The notes below the pieces were generated by a model. That model searched no databases and was not told the origin of the DNA. It saw only the letters and a program-made list of their open reading frames with translations. 64,000 nucleotides of DNA from Pseudothauera hydrothermalis (GTDB lineage: Bacteria > Pseudomonadota > Gammaproteobacteria > Burkholderiales > Rhodocyclaceae). Position numbers and translations under genes: made by a program. Shown in pieces: positions 8,860 to 18,621 of this stretch. The stretch is from the NCBI RefSeq assembly GCF_003345255.1, contig NZ_CP029331.1:1426001-1490000 (forward strand), written 5' to 3'. Each line of letters starts with the position of its first letter. Positions within the stretch are counted from its first letter, which is position 1.

Positions 8860-10083
8860 ATGCAGCACACAACCGGCGGCGCCAGTTGGGGACGGGTGTT
8901 TCTACCGTTTGCGCTGGGGTATTACCTGTCATATTTGTTGCGCACCGTCAATGCGGTGATCTCGCCCGCGCTGACCGGGGAGCTGGGTTTGTCCGCAGCC
9001 GATCTGGGGTTACTCACCAGTGCCTATTTTTTGGCTTTTGGCCTGGCGCAGATTCCGGTGGGCATCGCTTTGGACCGATTCGGTCCGCGGCGGGTGGAAG
9101 GGGCGCTGCTGGTGCTCACCGCGCTGGGGGCTGCGGCTTTTGCGATGGCCGAATCGCTCGGCGGCCTGGGTCTGGCGCGCGCACTCATCGGACTGGGTGT
9201 GTCGGCTTGCCTGATGGGGGCTTTGAAAGGTTTTGCGATGTGGTATCCACCGCAGCGCCAAAGCTCGATGACCGGTTTCATCATGGCCGCGGGGGCGTTG
9301 GGCGCACTGACGGCCAGCGCGCCGGTCGAGGCCATGCTGCCCATCGTCGGCTGGCGGGGCGTGTTTTGGATCATCGCCGCCGTGGCCGCTGCGATTGCGG
9401 CTTGGATTTTTCTGTCGTTGCCAGATGAGGCAGGGCAGGCATCGCGCGATACCTTGGGGCAAACCCTGAGGTCGGTGGGGCAGATCTACGCCTCGGCGGG
9501 TTTTCTGCGCTTTGCCGCTTCAGCGGCCTTTTTTACCGGCGGTTTCATGGCGCTGCAAAGCCTGTGGGCGGTGCCCTGGCTGATGGGGGTCAATGGCTTG
9601 GATCTGGCAGGCGCAGCCGTGCTGCTGATGGTGCTCAACGTAGGCATGTTGGTGGGGCAGCTTGCCATCGGCGTGTTTGGCACACGCTTGGCGCATCGAG
9701 GCGTGAGGCCGGTGAATTTGATGCAGGTGGGTTTTGCCGGCATGTTGGCGGTGGAGTTGGGCATTTTGCTGCAGATCGGTCCGCTTACCGTGCTGTGGTT
9801 TTTGCTCGGCGCGTTGTCGGCAGTCAATTCACAGGCTTATCTGGCTGCGGCGGCCTATTTTCCGCGGGAAGTGTTTGCACGGGTGAGCACCGCGGTCAAC
9901 CTGATGGCCTTCATTGGCGCTTTTGCGGTGCAGTGGGGTTTGGGTGTCGCGCTGGATTTGCTGGCCGCCACCGGGCAGCGCGAGGCCGATGCGTTGGCGA
10001 TGGCTTTTGCCGGGTTGATTGGTTTGCAGGCGCTCGGTTATTTGCCGTTGCTGCCGATCTTCGAGCGGCGAAAAAAGACCTGA
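8860..10083 (+). CDS. Major facilitator superfamily transporter
   Basis: A 407-residue protein with about 12 transmembrane segments. MFS features: an N-terminal helix with a conserved Arg (YLSYLLRTVNAVI), a loop 2-3 signature (GIALDRFGPRRVEGALL, about 70-86) and a long central loop (about 190-215). It is similar in layout to the nitrate/nitrite and sugar-phosphate MFS branches, but the substrate cannot be read from the sequence. I used ATG 8860 (GGAAGG upstream, membrane domain starts soon after) rather than an in-frame ATG at 8758, which would put 34 unlikely residues in front. The 3' end overlaps the convergent LpxH-like gene by 46 bp. Confidence 0.88.
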   Translation: MQHTTGGASWGRVFLPFALGYYLSYLLRTVNAVISPALTGELGLSAADLGLLTSAYFLAFGLAQIPVGIALDRFGPRRVEGALLVLTALGAAAFAMAESLGGLGLARALIGLGVSACLMGALKGFAMWYPPQRQSSMTGFIMAAGALGALTASAPVEAMLPIVGWRGVFWIIAAVAAAIAAWIFLSLPDEAGQASRDTLGQTLRSVGQIYASAGFLRFAASAAFFTGGFMALQSLWAVPWLMGVNGLDLAGAAVLLMVLNVGMLVGQLAIGVFGTRLAHRGVRPVNLMQVGFAGMLAVELGILLQIGPLTVLWFLLGALSAVNSQAYLAAAAYFPREVFARVSTAVNLMAFIGAFAVQWGLGVALDLLAATGQREADALAMAFAGLIGLQALGYLPLLPIFERRKKT

Positions 10084-10931
10084 GCCGGGTGCTCCGACCC
10101 GCCTGCGGCCAATGTGTCGCGCTCAGGCGCTTGCACGGGCGTTGCGGCCGGTGTTGTTGCGATGCGCTGAGCGCCGCCCCATTGCACCAGCTCCAGGCGT
10201 CCGTCAAAGTGTTCGACGATGGCGGTGCAACTGTCGACCCAGTCGCCGCAATTGACATAGGTCAGTCCGTCAGCCGTGCGCAGCGTCGCCCAATGGATAT
10301 GGCCGCAAATTACTCCATCGACGCCGCGCTCGCGGGCGGCGTGAATGACCGAATCTTCGAAATCGAAAATAAAATTGACCGCAGTCTTGACCTTGCGCTT
10401 GGCGTAACCGGCCAGCGACCAGTAACCGGAAATACCGAGCCGGCGGCGCATCCAGGACAGCCAGCCGTTGATGCGCACCAGCGCGCCATAGGCCACGTCG
10501 CCGATGACCGCCACCCAGCGATGATAACGGGTGACTTGGTCATATTCGTCGCCATGCAGCAGCAGAAATTGACGGCCGTCGGCGGTCCGATGGATCCAGT
10601 CGCGTTCCAGGCGGATGTCGCCGAAGGTGATGCCGATATACTCACGCAACGCTTCGTCATGGTTGCCCGGCACGAACACTACCCGGGTGCCTTTGCGCGC
10701 AGCGCGCAGCACTTTCTGCACCACGGTGTTCTGTGCGGCCGTCCAATGGATGCCGCGGCTCATCGCCCAGAAGTCGATGATGTCGCCGATCAAAAACAGA
10801 TGTTCGGCCTCATGATGGCGGAGAAAATCCAGCAGCCGATCGGCCTGGCAGCCGCGGGTGCCGAGGTGGATATCCGACAGGAAAATCGAGCGGACCTGGC
10901 GGGGTTCGGCGGAAATATCGACGGTTTCCAT
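10038..10931 (-). CDS. Calcineurin-type metallophosphoesterase, UDP-2,3-diacylglucosamine diphosphatase-like
   Basis: A 297-residue phosphoesterase with the full metal-binding set: LSDIHLG (about 19-25), IGDIIDFW (about 48-55), PGNHD (about 88-92), LLHGDEYD (about 124-131) and CGHIHWA (about 210-216). This arrangement, with the bulky tryptophan-rich insert WLSWMRRRLG, resembles LpxH/LpxH2 enzymes that hydrolyse UDP-2,3-diacylglucosamine to lipid X, the step between LpxD and LpxB. It could equally be a general phosphodiesterase. The C-terminal 40 residues are low-complexity and overlap the MFS gene on the other strand. It is not in the lpx operon but lies only 6 kb away. Confidence 0.8.
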   Translation of the reverse strand: METVDISAEPRQVRSIFLSDIHLGTRGCQADRLLDFLRHHEAEHLFLIGDIIDFWAMSRGIHWTAAQNTVVQKVLRAARKGTRVVFVPGNHDEALREYIGITFGDIRLERDWIHRTADGRQFLLLHGDEYDQVTRYHRWVAVIGDVAYGALVRINGWLSWMRRRLGISGYWSLAGYAKRKVKTAVNFIFDFEDSVIHAARERGVDGVICGHIHWATLRTADGLTYVNCGDWVDSCTAIVEHFDGRLELVQWGGAQRIATTPAATPVQAPERDTLAAGGSEHPAQVFFRRSKIGSNGK

Positions 10932-11152
10932 ATGTCGGCTAGCCTAAGCGCAGGCTGTGACCGTGCGATGACAATCGATCGGCCGGGTAACGCGATGGTC
11001 GAGCGCGAGGCAAAAACATTTACGCCAATGATCCGCCCGCAAGGCGCGGAGCCTGATAGATTTCGCGCTTCGCAAAAACGGCCTTGGGCTGTTTTCCAAT
11101 CTGCGGCTTTGTTCGATTTACGCCTTCATGTTTGCACATTCCGGAGTCGATG

Positions 11153-14100
11153 ATGCGCTCACCCGCTGATCTGGCTGCCCGCCTGCGGCCTTCGCGCAAG
11201 CTGCTGAACTGGTTTGCCCTGTGCACTGCGGCCTATGCGCTGTTCGGCTTGGTTGCCGTGCCCTATCTGGTACGCCAGCATGGCGAACGTGTGCTGGGCG
11301 AGCTCATCGGCCGTGTGGTGACGGTCGAACAGGTACAGTTCAATCCCTTCACCCTTGCGCTTACCGTGGAGGGTTTGCGCGTGCTAGAGGCTGACGGCAG
11401 CGCAGCGGCTTTTTCGCTGGCACGCGCGCATGCCAATTTCGAGCTTGAATCGCTCCTGCGCCAGGGCGCCGTTATCCATGAACTGCGTCTGGAAGCACCA
11501 CGGCTCAGTCTGGTGCGAGGCGCCGACGGGCAGCACAATTGGCGTGATGTCGCCGCTCGCTTGGCTAAGACCGCCGCCGATGGCGAACAGCAAGCACTGC
11601 CCGTACGGTTTTCCCTGGGCAATATCCAGCTCAAGGGGGGCGAAGTTGAATTGCACGATCGACAAAACGGTGTGCACCACCAGCTTCGCGAGCTGGCCAT
11701 CGATCTTCCTTTTTTGTCCAATCTGCCGTCCAAGTTGGACGTGTTCGTAGAACCGCGCGCTTCGGCAACGCTCAATGGCCGACCGGTGAAGCTGAGCGGC
11801 AAGACCCGACCGTTTACTGCGGGGAGGGAAACGACGCTGGAATTGGTGCTCGATGAGCTCGAACTGGCCCCTTTTCTGGTCTATTTGCCGTTCGAACCGG
11901 CCTTTGCACTGCGCAGTGGACAGTTGAGCACCGACCTCAGCTTGGCTTTTCGCCAGACCGAAGACGGTCCGCCCTATGTCGCGCTCAACGGCGAAGTGCG
12001 CCTCGGCCAGCTCCAGGTCGAGGATGCTGGTGGGCGAGCGGTGTTGGCCGCAGAGGAAATCTCCGCCGAGTTGGTCGAAAGCCAACCGTTGGCGGCCAAA
12101 TGGCATTTCACCCGGTTGCGCATGCAGTCGCCGCATGTGGTGCTGGTGCGCGAGCAAGACGGCCGCTTCAACCTGAGCCGCTTGCTGTGGCCGGACCGTT
12201 CCGATGCCAATCGCCAAAGCGGTCAGACGGTCCGGAGCGAAGCCGGCGCAGCGGTCGATTTTCTGCTCGCCCTCGCGCGGGTGCGTGACGGGGTGCTGGA
12301 TTTTGAAGATCATGCGGCAGCGCCGTTCAAGACCCGTTTGGCCGACATCAACATCGATCTGCGCGATCTGGCTACCGTGGGCGATTTGCCCGCGATGGTT
12401 CGCGGCGATTTTTTGACCGACGCCGGCGAGCGCTTCGACTTTCAGGAGCAACTGCGGATTGCGCCTTTCGAGCTGGAGGGCATTGCTACGGTGACCGACC
12501 TGCAACCGGCCCGCTTTGCGCCTTATTACCGTCATGTGTTGGGTGGCGGCGAAGTGCGCGGCGGCAAACTCGACGCCGTAGTGCGCCATCGGGTGCGCGC
12601 CCGCGATCAGCGGCCGGAAATCGAATTGACGGTGGAAAACCTGGCTATGCGCGACGCGGTACTGGGGCTCAAGGGCGTTCGTCAGGCGCTGCTTGAATTG
12701 CCCGAATTGACCGTCGCCGAAATGACCGTGCTGCCGTCCGGGCGCAGCGTTGCGGTCCGTGAAGCCAAGCTGCGCGGCGCCGCGTTGCAGCTCAAGCGCT
12801 TGGCCGATGGCAGGCTGGATGCGCTCGACTTTTTGACCTCCGGCGCAGACAAAGGCAGCCCGCCGGCCTGGCGTTACAGCATCGCCCAACTCGGTATCGA
12901 AGACACCAGCGTGCGCCTGGAAGATCGCGCTCACCGCGCACCGGTGGTGGTGCATGCCCAGCGCTTGGCGCTCAGCGCCGACGGCCTGTCGAACGCCGAA
13001 GGCCATGCGGCCCGTATCAGCCTGCATACCCAGATCAATCAACACGGCAAGCTGCAAGCCGAAGGCAGCTTGGCACTGTCGCCTTTCAAGACTGAGTTGA
13101 CGCTCGATCTGAGCGCATTCGATCTGTTGCCGCTGCAGCCTTATCTACTGGAACAGACCCAGATCGCCATCGAGGGCGGTCGCCTGGGCGCTCAAGGTGT
13201 GTTGGCCTTGGAGCAGCGCGCATCGGGTGATTGGCGCGGGCGCTATCGCGGCGGGTTGACTGTGGAGGATTTTGCCTCTACCGACCGTCGACATGCCGCC
13301 GAGTTTGTGCGCTGGCGCCAATTGCGGCTCGATGGGATGGATTTGGCCATGCCCTGGGCCTTGAGCATTGATGAGGCCGCAGTGAGCGGCTTTCATGGTC
13401 GGCTGATTCTGGATGAGCGCGGCCGGCTGAACGTCAGGGAGATCGGCCCGCTGACGCCCGAGCCGGGCGATACGCCGGCGGTGGCGGTCTTTTCACCCCC
13501 CGCGCAGAGGCCGCCCTTCGCGCTCGGCCGGGTGGTGTTTCGCCAAGGCAGTATCGCGTTCAGCGACCGCTTCATCCGCCCGAATTACGACGCCAACCTG
13601 AGCGGGTTGCGCGGCCAACTGGTGGGCTTATCGTCGGACCCATCCACGCTCGCCCGGTTGGAGCTCGATGGTAAGGTGGACAAAACCGCCTCGGTGAGCA
13701 TCCGCGGCCAGTTCAACCCCTTCCGCGACGATCGCCGGCTGGAGATTGCCGCCGAGGTGAAAGACTTCGATCTGGTCGGCGTGTCCGCATACGCCGGCAA
13801 ATACGTGGGCTACGGCATCGATAAGGGCAAACTGTCGGCTCAGCTCCAGTACACCATCGAAGACCGCAAACTGGTCGCTTCGCATCAGGTGTTTCTCGAT
13901 CAACTGACCTTTGGGCCGCCAACCGGTAGTCCTGATGCCATCCAGGCGCCGGTGCAACTGGCGATGGCCTTGCTCAAAAACCGTCGCGGAGAGATCGATT
14001 TACATCTGCCGGTGAGCGGTACGCTGGACGACCCGCAGTTCAGCGTCGGCGGCTTGGTTTTGCGCGCCATCATGAGTTTGCTGGGCAAAGCGGTGACTTC

Positions 14101-14698
14101 GCCGTTTGCTTTGCTGGGCTCGATGTTTGGCGGCGGCGAAGAGCTTTCACAACTGACGTTCGAGCCTGGCACCGCCGAACTGGGGCCGGAGGCGCTGACC
14201 CGCCTGCGTACCTTGGCCGACGCCTTGCGCGACCGACCGGCGCTGAAGCTGGAAATTGCCGGCCGTGCCGATCCGGCCACCGACAGAGACGCCCTCAAGC
14301 GGCTGGCCTTGCTGCGCACCGTCAAGGCCGTCAAGCAGCGCGCGCTCGTCGACGGTGGCGGACAAGCACCGGCGCTCGACGAGCTGACGCTGACCGACGA
14401 GGAGTACCCGGCGTTGCTGCGCAAAGCTTACCGCGAAGGCGATTTCGAAAAGCCGCGCAACTTCTTCGGCATGATCAAGGATGTGCCAGTCGCGCAGATG
14501 GAGGCTGCCCTACTGGCCAACACGGTGCTCGAGGCCGAAGCTTTCAGCGCGCTGGCGCAGCAACGTGCGTGGGCTGCGCGTGATTGGCTGATCGACGAGG
14601 GCGGGGTGCCGGCCGAGCGGGTCTTTGTCCGTGCGCCCCAGATCGGGCAGACAGGCGGGCAGGACTGTGGTGCCTGTGTGCACTTTGCCTTGCGCTGA
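11153..14698 (+). CDS. DUF748 / AsmA-like giant envelope protein
   Basis: A protein of about 1181 residues with one N-terminal membrane anchor (about 20-40, LLNWFALCTAAYALFGLVAVPYLV) and a huge periplasmic region of repeating beta-strand units. Examples are VTVEQVQFNPFTLALTVEGLRV and the later LQLKRLADGRLDALDF, typical of DUF748/AsmA-type proteins that resemble lipid-transfer channels. The end (about 1005-1181) contains a region like an OmpA-type domain (LTFEPGTAELGPEALTRL ... AGRADPATD). Two adjacent ATGs at 11150 and 11153 are possible; the second has better spacing from GGAG. Probable role in outer-membrane lipid homeostasis, inferred from family only. It stands alone between divergent and convergent neighbours. 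Confidence 0.85.
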   Translation: MRSPADLAARLRPSRKLLNWFALCTAAYALFGLVAVPYLVRQHGERVLGELIGRVVTVEQVQFNPFTLALTVEGLRVLEADGSAAAFSLARAHANFELESLLRQGAVIHELRLEAPRLSLVRGADGQHNWRDVAARLAKTAADGEQQALPVRFSLGNIQLKGGEVELHDRQNGVHHQLRELAIDLPFLSNLPSKLDVFVEPRASATLNGRPVKLSGKTRPFTAGRETTLELVLDELELAPFLVYLPFEPAFALRSGQLSTDLSLAFRQTEDGPPYVALNGEVRLGQLQVEDAGGRAVLAAEEISAELVESQPLAAKWHFTRLRMQSPHVVLVREQDGRFNLSRLLWPDRSDANRQSGQTVRSEAGAAVDFLLALARVRDGVLDFEDHAAAPFKTRLADINIDLRDLATVGDLPAMVRGDFLTDAGERFDFQEQLRIAPFELEGIATVTDLQPARFAPYYRHVLGGGEVRGGKLDAVVRHRVRARDQRPEIELTVENLAMRDAVLGLKGVRQALLELPELTVAEMTVLPSGRSVAVREAKLRGAALQLKRLADGRLDALDFLTSGADKGSPPAWRYSIAQLGIEDTSVRLEDRAHRAPVVVHAQRLALSADGLSNAEGHAARISLHTQINQHGKLQAEGSLALSPFKTELTLDLSAFDLLPLQPYLLEQTQIAIEGGRLGAQGVLALEQRASGDWRGRYRGGLTVEDFASTDRRHAAEFVRWRQLRLDGMDLAMPWALSIDEAAVSGFHGRLILDERGRLNVREIGPLTPEPGDTPAVAVFSPPAQRPPFALGRVVFRQGSIAFSDRFIRPNYDANLSGLRGQLVGLSSDPSTLARLELDGKVDKTASVSIRGQFNPFRDDRRLEIAAEVKDFDLVGVSAYAGKYVGYGIDKGKLSAQLQYTIEDRKLVASHQVFLDQLTFGPPTGSPDAIQAPVQLAMALLKNRRGEIDLHLPVSGTLDDPQFSVGGLVLRAIMSLLGKAVTSPFALLGSMFGGGEELSQLTFEPGTAELGPEALTRLRTLADALRDRPALKLEIAGRADPATDRDALKRLALLRTVKAVKQRALVDGGGQAPALDELTLTDEEYPALLRKAYREGDFEKPRNFFGMIKDVPVAQMEAALLANTVLEAEAFSALAQQRAWAARDWLIDEGGVPAERVFVRAPQIGQTGGQDCGACVHFALR

Positions 14699-14799
14699 GA
14701 GTCACGGCGGCCACGCGGGGTGCGGCCGCATGGATGACGGTTCGCGCCCCCGCGGCAATCTATCGCCGGGGGGCGATCTTTAGCACCGCGGGCCGGTGG

Positions 14800-16071
14800 T
14801 CAGGCCGCAGCCAGCGCCTGCTCCAGGTCGGCCAGGATGTCGTCGATGTGCTCGATACCGATCGACAGCCGCACCATGTCGGGGGTGACGCCCGCCTTGG
14901 CCAGTTCCGCAGGCGAGAGCTGGCGGTGGGTGGTGGATGCCGGGTGGCAGGCGAGCGTCTTGGCATCGCCGATGTTGACCAGCCGGGTCACCAGTTTCAG
15001 CGCATCCTGAAAGCGGCCGCCGGCCTCCAGACCGCCTTTGACGCCGAAAGAGAGAATGCCTGAGGCGCGGCCGCCCATGTACTTCTGCACCAGCGTATGG
15101 TCGGCATGATCGGGCAGGCCGGCGTACTTCACCCATGCCACCTTCGGGTGCTTCTTCAGGTACTCGGCCACCTTCAGGGTGTTTTCGCAAATGCGGTCCA
15201 TGCGCAGCGCTACGGTCTCGATGCCCTGGAGGATCAAAAAAGCGTTGAAAGGCGACAGCGCAGCCCCGGTGTTGCGCAGCGGCACTACGCGGGCGCGGGC
15301 GATGTAGGCCGCAGCGCCAAGCGCTTCGGTGTAGACCACGCCGTGGTAGGACACGTCCGGTTCGTTCAGACGGCGAAAGCGCGCCTTGTGCTCGGCCCAG
15401 GGGAATTTGCCTGAATCGACGATGATGCCGCCGATCGAGTTGCCATGCCCGCCCAGATACTTGGTCAGCGCATGCACCACGATGTCGGCGCCGTGCTCGA
15501 AGGGGCGGCACAGGTAGGGCGTGGGCACGGTGTTGTCCACGATCAGTGGCACGCCGGCCTGGTGGGCAATTTCTGCAAGGCGGCCAATGTCGGTGACGTT
15601 GCCCAGCGGGTTGCCCACCGATTCGCAATACACCGCTTTGGTGCGCTCGTCGATCAGCGCGGCAAAGGAGTCGGGGTTGCTCGCATCGGCAAATCGCACC
15701 TCGATGCCCAGTTGCGGAAAGGTGTGGGCAAACAGGTTGTAAGTGCCGCCGTAGAGGGTGGCTGCGGAAACGATGTTGTCGCCCACTTCGGCAATGGTCT
15801 GGATGGCGTAGGTGATTGCTGACATGCCGGAGGCCACCGCCAGCGCACCGATGCCGCCTTCCATCGCTGCCACGCGCTGCTCCAGCACTGCGGTGGTCGG
15901 GTTCATGATGCGGGTGTAGATGTTACCCTGCACCTTGAGGTCGAACAGATCCGCGCCATGCTGGGTGTCATCGAAGGCGTAAGAGGTGGTCTGGTAGATC
16001 GGCACGGCCACCGCGCGGGTAGTGGGGTCGGGTTGGTAACCGCCATGAACGGCAATCGTCTCGAATTTCAT
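14800..16071 (-). CDS. metY: O-acetylhomoserine sulfhydrylase (aminocarboxypropyltransferase)
   Basis: A 423-residue PLP enzyme of the Cys/Met metabolism family that makes homocysteine from O-acetylhomoserine and sulfide. Seen: ETIAVHGGYQPDPTTRAVAVPIYQT at the start, YTRIMNPT (about 52-59), VASGMSAI (about 79-86), a PLP-binding region with VDNT (about 178-181) and the PLP lysine in HALTKYLGGHGNSIGG (about 201-216). The length (over 420) and the GHGNS segment fit MetY better than the shorter MetZ/MetB. ATG 16071 is preceded by GGAGG. Not part of an obvious operon. Confidence 0.93.
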   Translation of the reverse strand: MKFETIAVHGGYQPDPTTRAVAVPIYQTTSYAFDDTQHGADLFDLKVQGNIYTRIMNPTTAVLEQRVAAMEGGIGALAVASGMSAITYAIQTIAEVGDNIVSAATLYGGTYNLFAHTFPQLGIEVRFADASNPDSFAALIDERTKAVYCESVGNPLGNVTDIGRLAEIAHQAGVPLIVDNTVPTPYLCRPFEHGADIVVHALTKYLGGHGNSIGGIIVDSGKFPWAEHKARFRRLNEPDVSYHGVVYTEALGAAAYIARARVVPLRNTGAALSPFNAFLILQGIETVALRMDRICENTLKVAEYLKKHPKVAWVKYAGLPDHADHTLVQKYMGGRASGILSFGVKGGLEAGGRFQDALKLVTRLVNIGDAKTLACHPASTTHRQLSPAELAKAGVTPDMVRLSIGIEHIDDILADLEQALAAA

Positions 16072-16245
16072 CGTTTTTTACCTCCTGATGGTAAGCCCCG
16101 CAGTATAGCCAGCTGACGCCGGGAGGGTGTTCGGCTTGCAATTTCAGCGACGTTCCCCATACTGAAAAATGACCAGCCGCCGGTACAAGGCTAAAATCAT
16201 CCGGCATGAAGCGGGTTTGAATAAAAGCAATCAAGGAGGGACATC

Positions 16246-16611
16246 ATGGAGTCGTTGCAAAGGCCTGGGCGCGTGGCGACTTGGTTGGAGCTTGCAGTGG
16301 CACCGGATTGGCGGCGGCAGCATTGCCGGGTGCGGGTGCATCGACTGGACGGGGAGGCGGGCAGCGGTTGTTACGCGTTGTCGATGGATGATCGTTGGTT
16401 ATGTACCGGCGATGGGCGGCTGACCGTATTCAATGGCTTGGAAGCAGCGCTGCGCTTTCTCAAACTGGTGCGTGTCGAGGATTTCGAATCGGAGGACACG
16501 CCTGTGAGTAGCGTGGCGTGTAACGGCAATTATTACTGCCTGTGCGTGGGCCGTGGCGGTGCGCTGTCCGCTTGCCCGGCAGGCTGCCGGTTGCAAAGGT
16601 TCGACGCCTGA
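16246..16611 (+). CDS. Small hypothetical protein
   Basis: A 121-residue protein not recognised as any named family. A perfect Shine-Dalgarno (AAGGAGGGACATC then ATG) supports translation. It has six cysteines, four of them clustered in the C-terminal third (VACNGNYYCLCVGRGG ... SACPAGC), and an N-terminal beta-rich region (WLELAVAPDWRRQHCRVRVHRLDG). No signal peptide or membrane span is evident. The cysteines could bind metal or form disulfides; nothing else can be said. It diverges from metY and converges on the interrupted GGDEF-EAL gene. Confidence 0.7.
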   Translation: MESLQRPGRVATWLELAVAPDWRRQHCRVRVHRLDGEAGSGCYALSMDDRWLCTGDGRLTVFNGLEAALRFLKLVRVEDFESEDTPVSSVACNGNYYCLCVGRGGALSACPAGCRLQRFDA

Positions 16612-16672
16612 AGCGCCCAGTTCTCTTGACGGTCGGGCGCGGACGGCCGATGCGAGCGCGTCTTGACGTGGG

Positions 16673-18578
16673 TCAGGTCGGTGCGCTGAGCGTCTGCGAT
16701 AGGGTCACTTGGCGCTCCGGTCGGCCGATGTAGTAGCCCTGGGCAAAATCGATCTTCAATTCGCGTAGCATCTCCAGCACCTCGGCCGATTCCACGAATT
16801 CTGCCACTACCTGGATGTCGAGCGCCTTGGCCAGCTCGGTGATGCTTTGCACGAATACCCGGTCGCGCTCGCTGTTGAGCATGTTGGCGATGAAGTCGCC
16901 TTCGATCTTGAGAAAGTCGAAAGGGAAGCGGCGCAGGTAGTGGAAGGACGAGAAACCCGAGCCGAAGTCGTCGATGGCCAGACCAAAGCCCTCGGATTTC
17001 AGGTCGGTGATGAAGCGTTCGAGTAGCGACAGATTTTTTACCGTATCCCGCTCGGTGATCTCGAAGACGATGCGCTCGGGCGCGATGCCGGAAGCCTTGA
17101 CCACGGTGCGCAGGGTACGGGCGAACTCCGAGAGCACCAGGGCGCGCGGCGACAGGTTGAAGAAAATATAGCCGTCGTAATCGCTGTCTTTGATCTTGGC
17201 CAATGCAGCCTCGATGACGATCGCGTCCAGGCGGTGGATCACGCCGATTTTTTCGGCGATTTCGATGAACTGATCGGCGCGCATCAGCTCACCGTTGATC
17301 TCCAGGCGGGAGAGCACCTCCACCGCTGCCAAGCGGTTGTTTTTCAGGCCCAGGATGGGCTGGAAGAAGGGAATCACCCGGCGCTCGTTGACCGCCGCCA
17401 GCACCGCCACGCCCATTTCCGAGACATCCCGGAACACCGCCATCACGTCTTCGGGCGACGGCAGCGACACCCGCTCCTTACCTTCGGCCTTGGCGCGGTA
17501 CATCATGTTGTCGGCAAACAGGAAGAGATCCTTGGCGTCGGTTGCATGGTCCGGATACACCGCCAGGCCAATGGACACCGAACCATGGATCTGCTCGCCG
17601 CCGGGAGTAACCTCGAGCGAGATCGACTTGGCGGCTTCCAGCACACGTTGGGCAATCGCATAACCCTGTTCGACATCGGTTTCCGGCAGCACGACGACAA
17701 ACTCGTCGCCACCGTAACGCGCCAGGATGTCGCCACCGCGCAGTGCGCTGCTCACCGCCTCGGCAAAGCGCTGCAGGAAGCGGTCGCCGGTGGCGTGGCC
17801 GTAGTGGTCGTTGATCAGCTTGAAGTTGTCCAGGTCGATCAGCAGCAGGGTGAACTTGGTGTTATGGCGCTGGCTGCGGCCGATTTCGTAACCCAGCAGT
17901 TCCCAGAACACCCGCTGGTTGTAGAGATCGGTGAGCGGGTCGCGGGTGGCGTAGTACTCCAGTTCTCGGGTGTATTTATGGATGGCCTTGATCGAGCCCA
18001 CTACGTTGAGCAGGGTAGACAGAATGCTGTCGAGCACCAGGCTGTGGGTGTGGTCGGCCAGCGCATCGGAATGCACCCCAATGCCTACGATGTTGCCGAT
18101 GCGCGGCCGGTCCACGAAGAAGGACTTGATGCGCAGCACCATCGCGTCCTGTTCGGCCAGCGTCATCGCGCGTTCATTATCCGGGGTGTGATGGTGGATG
18201 TTCAGTGTCGCCGGTTCACCAAAGCGGGTATCGGCGTGCAAGGCATCGCGGATAGAGCGTTCGATCTGACCCCGGGCGGCTTCGCTTGGTGTGCAGTGCC
18301 AGAAAATTTCCACATCGAACAGTTCGTCATCGATCTGAAAGACTGAAAACAGCACATGGGCTTCGATTACGCTGTTGATGTCTTCCAGCAGACGCCCCAC
18401 ATACACACGCCAGTCGCGGATGACCTCGGAAGTGATGACGAATTTTTCCAGCAGACCGATTTCGAACAACAAAATGTCTTTGTCCACCGCCACCGAGCGC
18501 AGCTTGGTGGCCAGCGACACAATAGAGGCATGCACCTGGTGGAATTCGTCAAAAGTGTGGCGGTCCTCATTGACCGCA
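16673..18578 (-). pseudogene. GGDEF-EAL protein, C-terminal part cut off by an IS66 insertion
   Basis: This holds the C-terminal 630 or so residues of a c-di-GMP enzyme. An uncharacterised helical region comes first, then a GGDEF domain with intact ARYGGDEF, an RxxD inhibitory site eight residues before it (RGGD), and an EAL domain with EVLSR in place of EAL, NLSP, ITERD, IDDFGSG and LKIEGD. These catalytic residues suggest that phosphodiesterase activity was possible. The frame is open up to the IS end at 18579 and joins, after removal of the IS and one copy of the 13 bp direct repeat, in frame to the fragment at 21583-22266, restoring an 858-residue protein. A GTG at 18535 could allow expression of a soluble truncated enzyme. 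Confidence 0.88.
18566..18578. repeat. Direct repeat flanking the IS element, left copy
   Basis: CTCATTGACCGCA lies immediately outside the left inverted repeat and is repeated exactly at 21583-21595. It is the duplicated target site. Thirteen base pairs is longer than the 8 bp usually described for IS66-family elements. Confidence 0.9.
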
Positions 18579-18600
18579 GTAACCGTCCGAGCGACCCCGT
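18579..18600. repeat. IS66 terminal inverted repeat, left
   Basis: Starts GTAACCGTCCGAGC and continues GACCCCGT; pairs with 21561-21582 at 21 of 22 positions, the first 14 perfectly. Confidence 0.95.
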
Positions 18601-18621
18601 TCCCCGGCGGTGCCGAGGGCT

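Noticed and set aside
9564-11153. A 529-residue open frame on the plus strand across the MFS and LpxH-like genes
   Set aside because: It overlaps two well-supported genes in other frames and has low-complexity composition typical of GC-rich antisense frames.
11384-13057. A 557-residue frame antisense to the DUF748 gene
   Set aside because: His/Gln/Gly-rich antisense shadow of a strongly supported gene; no start signal.
14699-14799. GC-rich inverted repeats between the DUF748 and metY genes as a bidirectional terminator
   Set aside because: The stems are imperfect and no T run follows on either strand.
16673-18535. Treating the GGDEF-EAL ORF as an intact soluble gene
   Set aside because: The frame continues to the IS end and joins the sensor fragment in frame, so it is a truncated remnant, even if some expression is possible.
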